Assembly: GCF_023078275.1 (NCBI RefSeq) | Contig: NC_062980.1 | Span: 12,852,783-12,916,782, forward strand | Direction: 5' to 3' | Source of the DNA: Leguminivora glycinivorella | Lineage: Eukaryota; Arthropoda; Insecta; Lepidoptera; Tortricidae | Length of the DNA stretch: 64,000 nt | In this document: positions 1 to 10,530 of the stretch, piece by piece | How the letters are laid out: the number at the start of each line of letters is the position of its first letter | How positions within the stretch are numbered: position 1 is the first letter of the stretch | Translations under genes and position numbers: made by a program | The notes under the pieces: generated by a model | Databases searched by the model: none | Told to the model about the DNA's origin: nothing | What the model saw: only the letters and a program-made list of their open reading frames with translations

Positions 1-284
1 TTGTTCTCTATTAAGGTAAATTAGTACGGTGTAATCCGACATCATAATGTACTTATTAATCCTATTATAGTGTTATAAAATACTATTTATCAATTATAAT
101 ATAAAAGGTATGCGAACAATGCTATAAGCGATGAACGATGTTATGATAATATTAAGCTTACATGAATAAATCATTTATTTTTGGCCTTCATGTACTACAT
201 TAATAATGAAAATATGTTAAACATGAACCCTGAGAGGGTGTAGGTGTAGCAAATTAGTAACATTAATTTTCATTTGTTTTCATC

Positions 285-316
285 TGTGTAAGAATGTCCT
301 ATAATATTTATTTATT
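285..316 (+). repeat. 3' tail of a tRNA-derived SINE
   Basis: A tail with TGTGTAAGAATGTCCTATAA followed by TTTA repeats. The same tail type ends the SINE at 32255-32510. In copy A an element is inserted right in this tail; in copy B (38698-38740) the tail is uninterrupted. Confidence 0.6.
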
Positions 317-890
317 TTCATCACATTTGCTGTTTAAAGGTCTCATTGCGTCTACGTGTACTGAAGAGTAATGTACTATTTTATTCCCAAGGGAATAATG
401 GATTTAGTTTTAAAAATTAATACAATCCGTACAATACTTCAGGCAAAGGATGTTTCAATCAGCCAAGGATTTTTTTTTTGCACAACTAAAATTTGACTAT
501 TAAGCTATAAAAAAATATAATACGGTATGAAAAATGCATTTTATTTATGTTTTACTATTATTTCAGTGTGTTTTACATTTATTTTGTAAATTTGACGTAG
601 ATAAATCGTTATAATTTGCAATCTGGCAGGAAATTGTGACGGCCATCTCGATTGCGCTTGACCGCGTTGCCATAGCAACGAGCAGTACAACACCGCCATT
701 CACTGAAGATTTTGCCTTATGATTTTTTTCTCTGTGTTTTCCTCTCAAATGTGATGAAAAATATTGTGTAACTCAGGAGGTAAGGATTTTGTAAACTCGT
801 GTCTATAACTCTCTCCAGCCTGCGGCTGTCGCGAGTTAAAACACTCGTCGACAAAATCCCCCTTACCTCCCTTGTTGCACAATATACTAT
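317..890. mobile_element. Copy-A-specific MITE-like insertion in the SINE tail
   Basis: Absent from copy B, where the TTTA tail at 38720-38740 runs straight on. It begins TTCATCACATTTGC and ends CCTTGTTGCACAATATACTA. The spacer element at 29103-29395 starts and ends alike and shares the internal CCCAAGGGAATAATG and TGTGTAACTC blocks, so both belong to one family. Ends resembling ...AATGTACTATTA recur in several other elements here. It has no coding capacity. Target-site duplication cannot be fixed in the low-complexity tail. Confidence 0.75.
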
Positions 891-936
891 TATTTATTAT
901 TGATTAGTACTTACATTTAAGAGTACAAAAATTACG

Positions 937-1000
937 GTTTTAGGTGAGAGTTCAACTCAGGGTCTTTTGATCCAGCGCTTGCACTACCAGCCGGGCCTCC
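937..1000 (-). repeat. Degenerate tRNA-like SINE head (copy A)
   Basis: On the minus strand GGCTGGTAGTGCAAG and GAGTTGAACTC stand where pol III A and B boxes would be, and the context is known to me as a lepidopteran dispersed repeat. The same stretch is at about 38788-38851 in copy B. Confidence 0.4.
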
Positions 1001-1335
1001 AATACCTCATCTATCGACAAATCTCTTCAACATATTAAACAGGTTTAAGAAACTCTAGCGATATCTATGGTAAGAGCGTCTCACACTTCTTAAACGGCGG
1101 CATAATCAAAATCGATATAGAGGTAGAAAGTTCGTCTCACCTAAAACAGTAATTTTTCAACTATTTAAGTTATTTTAAGCAGCTGAAACTAAAACAGTTT
1201 TATCGACAAATTTCACTTATTTCCAGTAATATTCTTATGCACCTTCAATATTTACGGCAAACTATTTTACTTTGAATACCAATTCAACAGCTTCAATTTT
1301 CTCAGAGTACTTAGCAAAATGAAATGTAAACTGAC

Positions 1336-2017
1336 CTACGACTGCCTTTTGCGGGAACCGTCTCAGTACGACATTCTTCGGTACATTTTGTATAGCGTCC
1401 TCCCATTTCATTACGAAGAAACGAGGCGGCCACTTGTCTATACAAAGGTAGTACACATTTTCCTCTCTGGATATTGACATAATTATACATTTTTAAATGT
1501 TTCTAGCTTTAAATACATAAGAATGTAATTATGTCAATATCCAGAGAGGAAAATGTGTACTACCTTAGTTAAACACCTCTTACGTAGCTGTGGTTTATAT
1601 ATTATTTATTTATATGAGCCTAGATAGAGGCAAAGGCTCCCGTTTCATTTTCCACGTATCCAGGTATTCGTCTCCCAAAATGTCATATCAAAAGTAATTT
1701 TGCCAACTATCGCTATCGCAGCCTGCTATGATAACATCTCGATTAATCATAATTGTGTACCTACAATAAATAGTGTCAAAATGTATCCAATAGTTTTCAT
1801 ATAGTTATTAGAGAAAGGAAAATAAGGGCTACATTTCTATGAAAAGGCGATTCTTCTCAAGTCCTTCACTTCCGTCTTAAGACTGTTTGCTTTAATTCCG
1901 GAACCACTTTCAAGAAGGCATCCAACTTATCCTTATCGAGTTCACGTAATTGAACGTTGGCGCCGAAACTTAAGAATACAACGCCTTGCTTAGCGAGTCT
2001 AGAACCTTTTGTGAGTG
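1336..2017 (-). pseudogene. Broken exon 3 of a second UGT, copy A
   Basis: Reading the minus strand from a good acceptor (CATTCCAG before 2017), the sequence gives QKVLDS, then after a one-base deletion KQGVVFLSFGANVQL and LKQTVL, all typical of UGT exon 3. The reading then breaks at about 1877 and resumes at about 1415 with MKWEDAIQNVPKNVVLRRF-PQKAVV, ending at a donor-like GTCAGT. Some 460 bp of unrelated sequence separates the halves, and the conserved W of WFPQ is missing. No matching exons 1, 2 or 4 are seen between the window edge and 2500. It is a decayed paralogue lying 3' of the intact UGT. Confidence 0.82.
1445..1566. repeat. Perfect 41-bp inverted repeat, copy A only
   Basis: Arms 1445-1485 and 1526-1566 are exact reverse complements separated by 40 bases. 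Copy B has the left arm (from about 39299) but in place of the right arm only TACATTCTTATGTAGC. The right arm was therefore gained in copy A. Confidence 0.95.
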
Positions 2018-2126
2018 CTGGAATGAAAAGACCTTTGAGTACATTTTGCTCGTCTGATTTTAAGTTATTTGAATAGTGATGTGTATTTTAATGAAAGTAA
2101 ATAAATTTAAAAAAAATACATAGGAA

Positions 2127-2213
2127 TATTACACAGATTGACTGAGTCTCACGGTATGTATGCTCAAGATGTAGTGAGAGTACTCAGACAACGCTCAGTA
2201 TATTATAGAAAAA
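2127..2213 (+). repeat. Dispersed repeat fragment (GATTGACTGAGTC ... TACTCAGACAAC)
   Basis: Related stretches occur at 25755-25862 on the same strand and at about 12005-12090 reversed, all with the paired TGACTGAGTC and GTACTCAGACAAC blocks. Copy B has it at about 40289-40375. It is probably a piece of a SINE body. Confidence 0.6.
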
Positions 2214-2495
2214 CATATAAATAAAATAAAAGTTGAGTTGCAAGCACGTTGGTATGTCCACAAGCTGATATTAAATTTTGTCCACAAAATGAAACTTCAT
2301 TGAAACTATATAAATATATCATCTGGACTCTTGATGACGTGAGCATGTATCAGGATCAGGGGCAAAGAATATAAGAACATTATCCTTTATTTTAGCTGTT
2401 AACTTATGGTTATGAATAGGACACAAAGGTGACCATGGGAGAGATATAATGCCACCTATGAAATTTTTATACGATACAAATAAAAACCTAACGTG

Positions 2496-2649
2496 CGTAG
2501 CCGAATGGCACAAACGCTCACGAAACGCTTACGAAACGAAACGCTCGTAGATATATATCTCTATCGCACGCGTATTGGCGCGACAGAGCCTGACTACCTT
2601 TCGCGGCGTTTCGCTTTCGTTTCGCTTCGTAGAAATGCCATTCGGCTAC
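2496..2649. mobile_element. MITE with GTAGCCGAATGG inverted ends (copy A)
   Basis: Begins CGTAGCCGAATGGCA and ends TGCCATTCGGCTAC, exact inverted ends, with a shared core around GCGCGACAGAGCC. Other members are at 23239-23372, 29513-29656, 40644-40800 and 60855-61126. Copy A lacks some 40 bases after the right end that copy B keeps. Confidence 0.85.
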
Positions 2650-3607
2650 TTAATAATGTAGCCGTTATAAAAAACATTGTGATTGTCCAACTGACATTAT
2701 TGCTGATATGAGACTATAATATCTCGCATGTTCTCCAAATAGACTAAGTTCCTACTCTAATTAATACTGATAGAAAAAAACGGATAGTCTATCTCGCGAG
2801 TGATTCTGCCCATCACGTGATTGTCTGGTGTTTGCTTCCATATAATTATCAATCACTTTTGTTTACTACTGTTATTAGAAGAGCTCGGTTACTATAAACA
2901 TTCCTTGCGATTCACGATGATACGGAGATTTGTCCCATCAAACCAATTATAATGACATTACGAATCAGTATAATGATAAAGAAGTTAAAAATTACCACTT
3001 AGGTATTAAGATCTTTTCGTAAACTAGTAAGCGTTAGTATGTCTATATATATTTATATATGTATATCTGCTAAATTTGTTTTTAGAGACATCAAAAAATA
3101 AAAGCGCACTTATAAAAGAAATCTAGCCATTTAATACAACTGATGCATCATTTAATTTCATTTAAGTATTATGAACCAACTTACACTTACAGATAAACCA
3201 TATAGTAGTAGCTATATAATAGTAGTTTTATTTTGTTGGCATCATCATAAACTTAAAAATGCTTCCAGAATGTACCTAAGCTACCGGAGGATTGGCAGGG
3301 TAACCTTTTTGGTTGGCGAGACTTCGTCTCTGGAAAAAGCAGCTGCCAGCTTACAAGGCTCCTTGAAATGCACATTATGATTGGCATGGAGGAAGGGGTT
3401 GTGGGTATATCCATTGACCGCAGAAAGGACATAGTAAGGAAGGATAGATCCTTTGAGTTTTTATATATTTTTTTCTTATTTAATCAAAGGCTTTTCTTAA
3501 TCGTTCGGTCTGATGTGGTCACTACTCTCAAGCTGTCAGAATAAATAAAAAACTGGAGTAAATAGTATACCTACTTTTTATTTCTAGCTAGTACTTTTAA
3601 AAAAAGT

Positions 3608-4104
3608 CTATTTCTTCTTTAATTTCTTTGTTTGTTGACTTTTAAGAACGTTTTTAACAACACTAATTGTTTTAAATATCGTGTATAAGGCAAATCCTAT
3701 TACGCTAATCACAAACAAATATACATCAAGATTGTGATATGCAATGTAACTCATCGTTGGCGGTTTCATAAACTCAGCACCTTTGTGTCTGATCACATAT
3801 TCAGTCCACCACACTGCTGTATCTAGTGGCTTCATAGGTCTATCCTTAAACCTAGCGGCAATTTTTTTAGCGGTTTCCGTGTATGATTTATCATTTAGCA
3901 GTTTGTTGATCTTCTTCCGTAGAATATCTTCATTGATTTCTTTATAATTAAGAATGTCTCCGTGTCCTTTTTGAATAGTGTCAATAATATTTAGATACTG
4001 GTCTCCGAAAACTGGTACACCCAGAATGGGTACCCCGGCTGCTATTGTCTCTTGAAGTCCTAGCAGGCCTCCATGACCGATAAATAATTTAACGTTGGGG
4101 TGAG
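3608..4104 (-). CDS. UGT copy A, coding exon 4 (UGT signature, membrane anchor)
   Basis: 497 bp, acceptor TTACAG before 4104, TAG stop at 3610-3608. It encodes the diagnostic UGT signature (LFIGHGGLLGLQE ... VPVFGDQYLN), the membrane-spanning segment and the lysine-rich tail. A poly(A) signal AATAAA is 26 bases past the stop. Confidence 0.93.
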
Positions 4105-7100
4105 CTGTAAGAAATATATGTGTGATTAAGTGAAATAGTTAATGCATTTAAAAATCAAAGTGCTGAAGTTTATATTCTATTTAAACCAAAACATTGTCTA
4201 CGCACCTACAAGTGCTTTTTGTGGAAACCATTTCCGTAGGATAATATTTTTAGATATATTTTGAAGGGGTTCTTTTTCCCATTTCATAAGAACTGTTTGT
4301 TTTAATTCTCCAAATACTTTTAAGAACGCTTGAAGCTTGTCAGTATCCATTTCATTTATTTGTACGTTGGAACCAAAACTCAAAAATACAACACCGCTTT
4401 TAGCATTATCCAAGATATTTTGAAGATCCTGAAAAATAAAAAAAGTGTTTTAGGTAAAAAATGTTTACTCGTAGGCGTAGGCGAGAGGCTGGCAACCTGT
4501 CACTGCAATGTCACAATTTGGATTTCTTTCAACCCCTTTTTGCCAAGAGTGGCACTGAAACTTAGTAGTTGACTTCCGGTTGGGACGCCATCATAGCGGT
4601 TTCGTGTCGTGAATAATTTATTTTTCTTTTACTCATTAATGTTGTTTAAAGTGTAATATTGATAGCGTATTATGCAGTAAACTAATGGTGTAGTGAAGCT
4701 GATGAAGAATTGTTCTCGAAACGCGTTTAGCCTCTTTTTTGTCGTAAACGGCCGGTAGTCCACGTGCTCTTGTAAAATCTAGCTATCAATTTACAAGTGC
4801 TAAGTCACCGTACAATGTCGTACTTACCGTACAAAAATTACTAATATTAGCTCACATCACCTTGACACTGGCGAAACAGTCCCAATGGACTGAAGCCACT
4901 TAATTTTAAAAACTGAACTGAACTGAACTTAGTAGTTCATGTGCTCTGCCTACACCTTTATGGGATACAGGCGTGATTATATGTATGTATGTATGTTTAC
5001 TTAAAATCGAAAAAAAATGTCTTCTATAACAATACGTTGAAATAATTATCAAACAGATTGTATGCAATACGCTATTTATTTGCATGATTTTTGTCAGATA
5101 TAGGGACACATTCGATAAGCCAAATAAAGGTTGAAATAACAACCTGCATAAATGAGTAAAGTGAATAAATTGTTTTAAAATACTATGTACCTACAGTCAA
5201 CCAATTGGAACTCTAGCCCACTGTAGAACTATGTTATAGTGACGTTATAAATCAGATTGTAAGAAATCTCTTAGATAGATAAGTCATAGATAGATAAGTC
5301 ATTTAATGATTGTCATTTTCACTTGGCTGTAGAGTGGCCTAGGGTTTCAATTGGTTGACTGTACATAGTTTAAGTTACTACAGGGTGTCTTAATGAATTG
5401 CCAATAAAATAATTTGCTTCGTTGTGGACGAAATAGAAAAGTGTGGAGAAATATCTCCCTTGTCAATCTTCCGTAATTATTGGTAAATAGAAACATATTG
5501 TAAGTACCCAAATTATTTAATATAATATGCTTAGTGCTTACCGCTGGTAACGTGTCGTTTGTTTCTTTAATATGTAGTCCACCAACGTCTATTATATTTG
5601 GTAAATATGCAGCTGCATTATCAATACTATAATGAGAATTCAGAAGTAAAATGGCTGCGTTAGAAGCTATATCTTCCAATGTGGGAACTGGTTCTGGCAA
5701 ATCCTTCAAGTACTGCAGGGTAGATTCTTGTAGCCGAGGGAAATACCAAAATTTGAGCATGGCAAGATCATACGTGCACATGTACAAATTGTACAGTCTT
5801 CCAAAGAAACTGAGTGGTTCACTGTGTTTGCCATACTCATGATACAATATTGACAGCTGAAGAGGATTGCTCATGTAGAAATTTCCCTTAAGTGAGTTAC
5901 CAACGGTCGTCATCAACACTAGAGGAGCTTGGTATTTGTGAGCAAACATGTAAAGTCCTTCATTAAAGAACACTTCCGCAACAACGACATCTATTTTGTG
6001 ATCTTGTTTCATAAACTCTTGCACGTCTTTGGATTCAAAGACAAATTCGTTCATCATAAATCCAAATTTGTACATAATATTTTGGAATGACTCAAACGAT
6101 TCATCCATGATGTCGAATACTCGTGGTGGCACATCAACTGAAATCAAAAATTAGACACAATGTCATAAATCTGATAAATAAACTTCGCGTACAGCTAACA
6201 TAATATTACCACATATTACATATATTGATTAGTATGAGCCTAACTTACTTTTACATCTCGTTATGATATTAGCATAATTATTAGTTCAAACGAGATGTAT
6301 ACATTTACGTCGATGTCATCAAGTGTGATGTTTTTGTAGCTACCGGTGTTGTTTTATACTATACTCGATAGCGTAATCGGCACGTAAATGTACATAATTA
6401 TTTAAGTTTTAGTTCAGTAGGTAACTATAAGTATGTACTACAATATTAACCTAACCTAACGTATTTAGGCACTGTTTACATTCTCCATACTATGTCATTT
6501 TCCGGTTTGCCACATATTTTGTATAATTATGTTGCTACGATAGCGAAACCTTTACAGAAAATTACATTCATAGTACAAAGTAGTAGAAGCGCTGGTAGCC
6601 TTACCTAGCGGTAAGTACCTGCGACTTTCCGAAGGTCGCGGGTTCGAACCCCGGCTCGCACCAATGAGTTTTTCGGAATTTATGTGCGAAATGTCATCTG
6701 ATATTTGCCAGTCGCTTTTCGGTGAAGGAAAACATCGAAAGGAAACCGGACTAATTCCAATAAGGTCTAGTTTACCCTTCGGGTTGGAAGGTCAGATGGC
6801 AGTCGCTTTCGTAAAAACTAGTGTCTACGCCAAATCTTGGGATTAGTTGTCAAAGCGGACCCCAGGCTCCCATGAGCCGTGGAAAATGCCGGGATAACGC
6901 AAGGAGGATGATGACATTCATAGTACAAAGAAAGTGAACATACGATTAAGCAATTAGCATGACAGGTAAATCAAGGGGAACAGGCACAAACACCACTGGC
7001 GAGCGAACTCTATCCAAGACCACATCTCCGCCTCGGGTAGTTTGTGGCTGAGTAAGTCGTTTCATAGTAGAAAAATGTGGCAAGACTTCTTATTTTAGAG

Positions 7101-7349
7101 AAACTTACATAGTCTCTTCCATACAGGTTCGTCTGACACCATCATCTGGTGATATGTCGCTGGATGCTCTGTTTCTCTAAAAGGAGTAATAGCGTAAACA
7201 TCGTGCCCTCTCCTCGCAAGTTCTATCGCTAAGTTCTTCATGCCAATATAATGAGATTTCGCTGTGAATGGCATTAGATATAGAATGTTTGCTGATTCAC
7301 AGAACAGCATTGAATTGGCTAATATCAGACTTAAATATAATATCTTCAT
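3608..7349 (-). CDS. UDP-glycosyltransferase (UGT), complete gene, 4 coding exons, copy A
   Basis: Insect membrane-bound UGT, a family that transfers a sugar from a UDP-sugar to small lipophilic compounds in the ER lumen (family knowledge). Coding exons 7349-7109, 6137-5542, 4428-4206 and 4104-3608 join in phase (intron phases 1, 0, 1) to 518 codons, the usual family length. Seen in the protein: hydrophobic signal peptide (about 1-19), His33 in the position of the catalytic His, an acidic Glu135 where mammalian UGTs have the catalytic Asp, a WFPQ motif (346-349), the donor-binding signature from HPNV (355) through FIGHGG to GDQ (387-389), a transmembrane helix (about 479-497), and a short cytosolic tail ending KLKKK, which fits a KxKxx ER-retrieval signal. 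The start codon is supported because a splice acceptor (TTTTCAG) lies 13-15 bases upstream, so a 5' UTR exon should exist further right. AATAAA lies at 3582-3577. I do not assign a UGT subfamily. Confidence 0.93.
4206..4428 (-). CDS. UGT copy A, coding exon 3
   Basis: 223 bp, acceptor TTTTTCAG before 4428, donor GTGCGT after 4206; phase 0 in, phase 1 out. It encodes SGVVFLSFGSN, the opening of the UDP-sugar-binding domain, through KWFPQKAL. The alternative donor GTAGGT three bases earlier is rejected because only GTGCGT gives the expected VAHPN junction. Confidence 0.92.
4462..5000 (+). repeat. Dispersed lepidopteran repeat, split by an insertion (copy A)
   Basis: Core GTAGGCGAGAGGCTGGCAAC through GCCAAGAGTGGCACTGAAAC to TTATGGGATACAGGCG and a short TATG microsatellite. 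The same unit is at 20905-21305 (also split by an insertion), at 42817-42980 and at 58185-58580. Here it is interrupted by 4571-4925. It lies in the intron between UGT exons 2 and 3. Confidence 0.75.
4571..4925 (+). mobile_element. Copy-A-specific retroposon insertion with 12-bp target duplication
   Basis: Flanked by AACTTAGTAGTT at 4559-4570 and 4926-4937; copy B has one copy of this 12-mer and no insert. The insert starts GACTTCCGGTTGGG and ends in a simple GAACT-type tail, the pattern of target-primed reverse transcription (SINE or truncated LINE). It sits in intron 2 of the UGT in copy A only. Confidence 0.88.
5542..6137 (-). CDS. UGT copy A, coding exon 2
   Basis: 596 bp, acceptor TTTCAG directly before 6137 and donor GTAAGC after 5542; phase 1 in, phase 0 out. 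It encodes residues 81-279 of the acceptor-binding half, including DHKIDVVVAEVFFNEG (Glu135 near the catalytic-acid position), and ends with PNIIDVGGLHI, the conserved strand before the donor-binding domain. Confidence 0.92.
6581..6913 (+). mobile_element. tRNA-derived SINE with 17-bp target-site duplication (copy A)
   Basis: The head has A-box-like TACCTAGCGGTAAG and B-box GGTTCGAACCCC; the body continues through GGTGAAGGAAAACATCG and ends GGAGGATGATG. Identical 17-mers ACATTCATAGTACAAAG flank it at 6564-6580 and 6914-6930. This SINE type is common in Lepidoptera. It lies in UGT intron 1. Confidence 0.93.
7109..7349 (-). CDS. UGT copy A, coding exon 1 (signal peptide and acceptor-binding N-terminus)
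   Basis: Begins at the ATG of MKILYLSL at 7349-7347 and ends with a GTAAGT donor (7108-7103), phase 1. It encodes the signal peptide, the SHY motif with His33, and RRGHDVYAITPF, typical of the first Rossmann-like strands of UGTs. An in-frame upstream Met exists, but it lies across a good splice acceptor and is not preferred. Confidence 0.9.
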
Positions 7350-7502
7350 CTTGAACTGTTCTCTGAAAAGACACAAGACAAAATCACATTTTAGATATAA
7401 TAATTATTGTACGGTCGGTTCACTTTACATTTGACAGCTCTTAGCATAAGTATGTGTCAAACAAATGTACTTGAACCGCAAATTGCTAAATGAGCATTTC
7501 TA

Positions 7503-7803
7503 TTTTTTTTTGCCACTTTAATGAAGTGTGATATTTTTGAAAAAAATATGCTATTTCTACTCAGAATTACTAGCTTTTTCAATCCCAGTAGTTAAAAAAA
7601 TTGTCCCATACGATTTGTTCTTATTATGTTACCATTTTCCGTACATGTTGTATGGGGTAACAAAAGAGGAAAGTAACAAATATGTATGGAAATTCTGGGA
7701 CACTTTTTGTCTCCCAGTGAGATTGAAAGTACTCGTGATTCTGAACTTACAATTGACCTAAAATTCCGTTAAACAATCAAAACTTTTTTATTGGCAAAAA
7801 AAA
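7503..7803. mobile_element. MITE-like element with TTTTTTTTGCCA ends (copy A)
   Basis: Short inverted ends (TTTTTTTTGCCA and TTGGCAAAAAAAA) and an internal inverted pair TTATGTTACCATTTTC / GTATGGGGTAAC. The spacer element at 30496-30790 shares the same internal pair, so they are related. Copy B: 45325-45632, with many indels. It lies just upstream of UGT exon 1. Confidence 0.6.
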
Positions 7804-9298
7804 AGAAATGCTCAAATAATTAATTGTCTCAGTAGTTCATTTACTTACTTATATATCCAAGGCTCATGGTTTGCCTTTACATAAAGCAAATTAAAAATCA
7901 GGAATTATAAATGATTAAAGAAGTTCTGACAATAATTTTCATAATCACATTGATCACTGATGACTCCATAGCTCCCTAACGATAAAAGTCCGATGTCTAA
8001 TAATAATAGTGATATGCTATTTTAAGAAAACACAACACGTTTGTAGCTCTGGACGGTCAACAACTCCAGCGTCAGAGAAGCAAACACGTGTTGAGTTTAT
8101 GTTATTCTTTGGTTCAATTTTGTTATTACACGTGGTAGTAAGTAAAAAATAATTGAGCATTATGTACTATTGCTGGACACAGGTCTCTCACGCGTGATTC
8201 GGACTATAGTCTCCATGTTAGCCCTATCCCCTATCCGTATTATTTATGTTTTTTTTTTGTGGCATAAGATATAACACCAATACGAAAAAAAATATTACAT
8301 AAGAATGATTAATTTGTAGTTGCATTTAACAGCCTTTTTGGCTTAGTAAACAATGTAAGTACTAACGAATGTAATATTAACGTGTTAGTATTTTTTGATA
8401 TTAACGACGGCAGAATAACGACAATTTTAAAACATGTATACAATATTTAAATATTTATATACCGTCGAGTCTATTTAGGTACTTACATCAACACACCGGG
8501 ACAATAATATCTAACAAAATTCGTAATATTAATGAGCCAAGACGCGACTTTACATATTTAATTTTGTGTAAGTGTGTCGATACAAACGAACTCAAATATA
8601 AAATTTCAATAGATTACTCAATACTTACAATATCTTTCTTTTTTACACAATCACATAATATTCACAAAATATTCCTACACACAACCGTTATACGCGACGT
8701 GCGTCACCAAGAATAGTGTGTATGCCCGCAGTTCAGTCTGTAGTATAAAGGTTACCACACACATGAGGTTTCCATAGTTTGGCATCATTACGAATGCTCT
8801 AATGGTGAAGGTATATACTTATACTGAAAATACAGCGCGTAAACCTAATAAGGGCGATAAATGAAACCAGGCATATAATTCAATATTGTTATCATCAATT
8901 AGGTATTTTTGAGTTACTCTTAATTTTCAGCCCATAATTAATTTTTGAAAAATTTCCCAGCAGCAATGTACTGTAAACGTGGTTGCGATGACAATCAATG
9001 ACAACTGTCAACGACTCGTAGACAAAACTAGTCAGTATCCGTTAACCTTTACTCATCATTAAAACGCGTGTAAGACTTATTTTTGTCTTGCTATCACTAG
9101 GAAGAGATTCATTAATAATTATCAGTTCAAGTATGTCACTGATTACTTAGCACTTAGAACATTAAGAAGGAATTAAATAAGTGACAATGTAATGATCGTA
9201 TTTTACAGTATATAATACGTATGGCGTTATATTACTGCACTAATCAGGTATTCACTAATCAGCGAACGAAGGATTATTTGAAATTAAAATATTATTTT
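7804..9298. other. Region upstream of UGT exon 1, no gene seen
   Basis: AT-rich and without convincing coding sequence. It should contain the UGT 5' UTR exon and promoter, because exon 1 is preceded by a splice acceptor, but I cannot place them. CG-containing sequence around 8690-8760 is conserved in copy B (46540-46610) despite the surrounding indels, which makes it the best place to look. Confidence 0.5.
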
Positions 9299-9713
9299 CA
9301 GTACAGATGGTGATTACGCAAGTTCGAAGGGCCATCTGTAGTGAAAAACGTCATACGATACACGTGCGAAAAGGAAATTCGTAAATTACGAATCGTAACT
9401 CGTGTCGATTTAAAACACTCCCTTCGGTCGTGTTTATTTATCACCACTAGTTTCGAACTTCCTTTTTTGCGCACTTGTATCGTAATGTACTACTTCAGTA
9501 CAGAAGGTGATTTTTTTACGCACTAGTGCGAGAAGTGGTTCATTTTTTGTCAGGTCGAAATTTCGGAGAGTCATCTGAAAAACGTCGTATGATACACGTG
9601 TGAAAAGGAAATTCGTAGCTCGTGTCGATTTAAAATACTATCCTCGGTCATGTTTTAATTTATCGCCACTCGTTCCGAACTTCGTCTTTTCCGCACTTGT
9701 ATCGTAATGTACT
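9299..9713. repeat. Two tandem units of a MITE family (copy A)
   Basis: Two related ~200-bp units, each starting CAGTACAGA(T/A)GGTG, containing GAAAAACGTC..ACGATACACGTG and ending CGCACTTGTATCGTAATGTA. The dimer is also in copy B (47158-47574). Confidence 0.7.
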
Positions 9714-9772
9714 ATTAGTAACTATTAACGCATCATATTTATACAGAAATGTTATAACTGAGTTAATATCGT

Positions 9773-10530
9773 AAAAAACCGGCCAAGTGCGAGTCGGACT
9801 CGCGCACCGAGGGTTCCGTACAAACCTTAAAAAATATATATTTTGTAATGTAACTAAAAATTTAAGGTTTTCGGAATTTTTCCTTTATGTGTGCTATAAA
9901 ACGTTGCTTCATGCCAAATTTCAAGATTCTAGGTCGACTGGAAGTACCCTTTAGGTTTTGATTCCCTTGCGAGTACTTGCGAGTTTCAAAATATGCAGCT
10001 TAAATTGCTGTTTCTTTTGATTGCGTTGACATAGAAGTTTGATTTTGTTACAGCTTAAAGGTATTATAGACCTGAGTATTTGGTATGAATTTCAATTTAA
10101 TACCTCTACGCGTTTATGAGGAAATGGGTAGTAAGGTTAAAATTATTAAAAAAAAATATATTATGTGATGTAACTAAAAATTTATGGTTTTCGTAATTTT
10201 TCCTTTATCTATGCTATAAGACGTTGCTTCGTACCAAATTTCAAGATTCTGAGTTCACGGGAAGCACCCTGTAGGTTTTGATTCCCTTGCAAGTGTCGAA
10301 AATTTGCGGCATAAACGGCTGTATCTTTTGATTGCGTTGGCTTAGAAGTTTGATTTTTTCACAGCTTCAAGGGACAGTAGACCTGAGTAATTGATATAAA
10401 TTTCAGCTTCATACCTCCACGCGTTCCTGAGAAAAAGGGTCTTGACAGACGGACGGACGGACGGACAGACGGACAACAAAGTGATCCTATAAGGGTTCCG
10501 TTTTTTCCTTTTGAGGTACGGAACCCTAAA
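9773..10530. mobile_element. Dispersed lepidopteran repeat with GGGTTCCGTA inverted ends (copy A)
   Basis: Starts CCGGCCAAGTGCGAGTCGG then GGGTTCCGTAC and ends GGTACGGAACCCTAAAAA. The interior has two diverged direct copies (about 9830-10120 and 10140-10430, sharing AAGTTTGATTTTNNCACAGC and GGTTTTGATTCCCTTGC) and a GACG-type microsatellite at 10446-10474. It looks non-coding. Confidence 0.75.

Noticed and set aside
6447..6460. Telomere-like AACCTAACCTAACG (also at 31211)
   Set aside because: Only two to three units of the insect TTAGG type; far too short to be a telomeric tract.
6590..6660. Possible tRNA gene
   Set aside because: The tRNA-like sequence with a B box is the head of a SINE framed by target duplications; the cloverleaf is not preserved as in a true tRNA.
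8743..8750. TATA-like GTATAAAG as a UGT promoter
   Set aside because: The box is oriented for the plus strand, away from the UGT; on the minus strand it is weak, and no initiator could be fixed.
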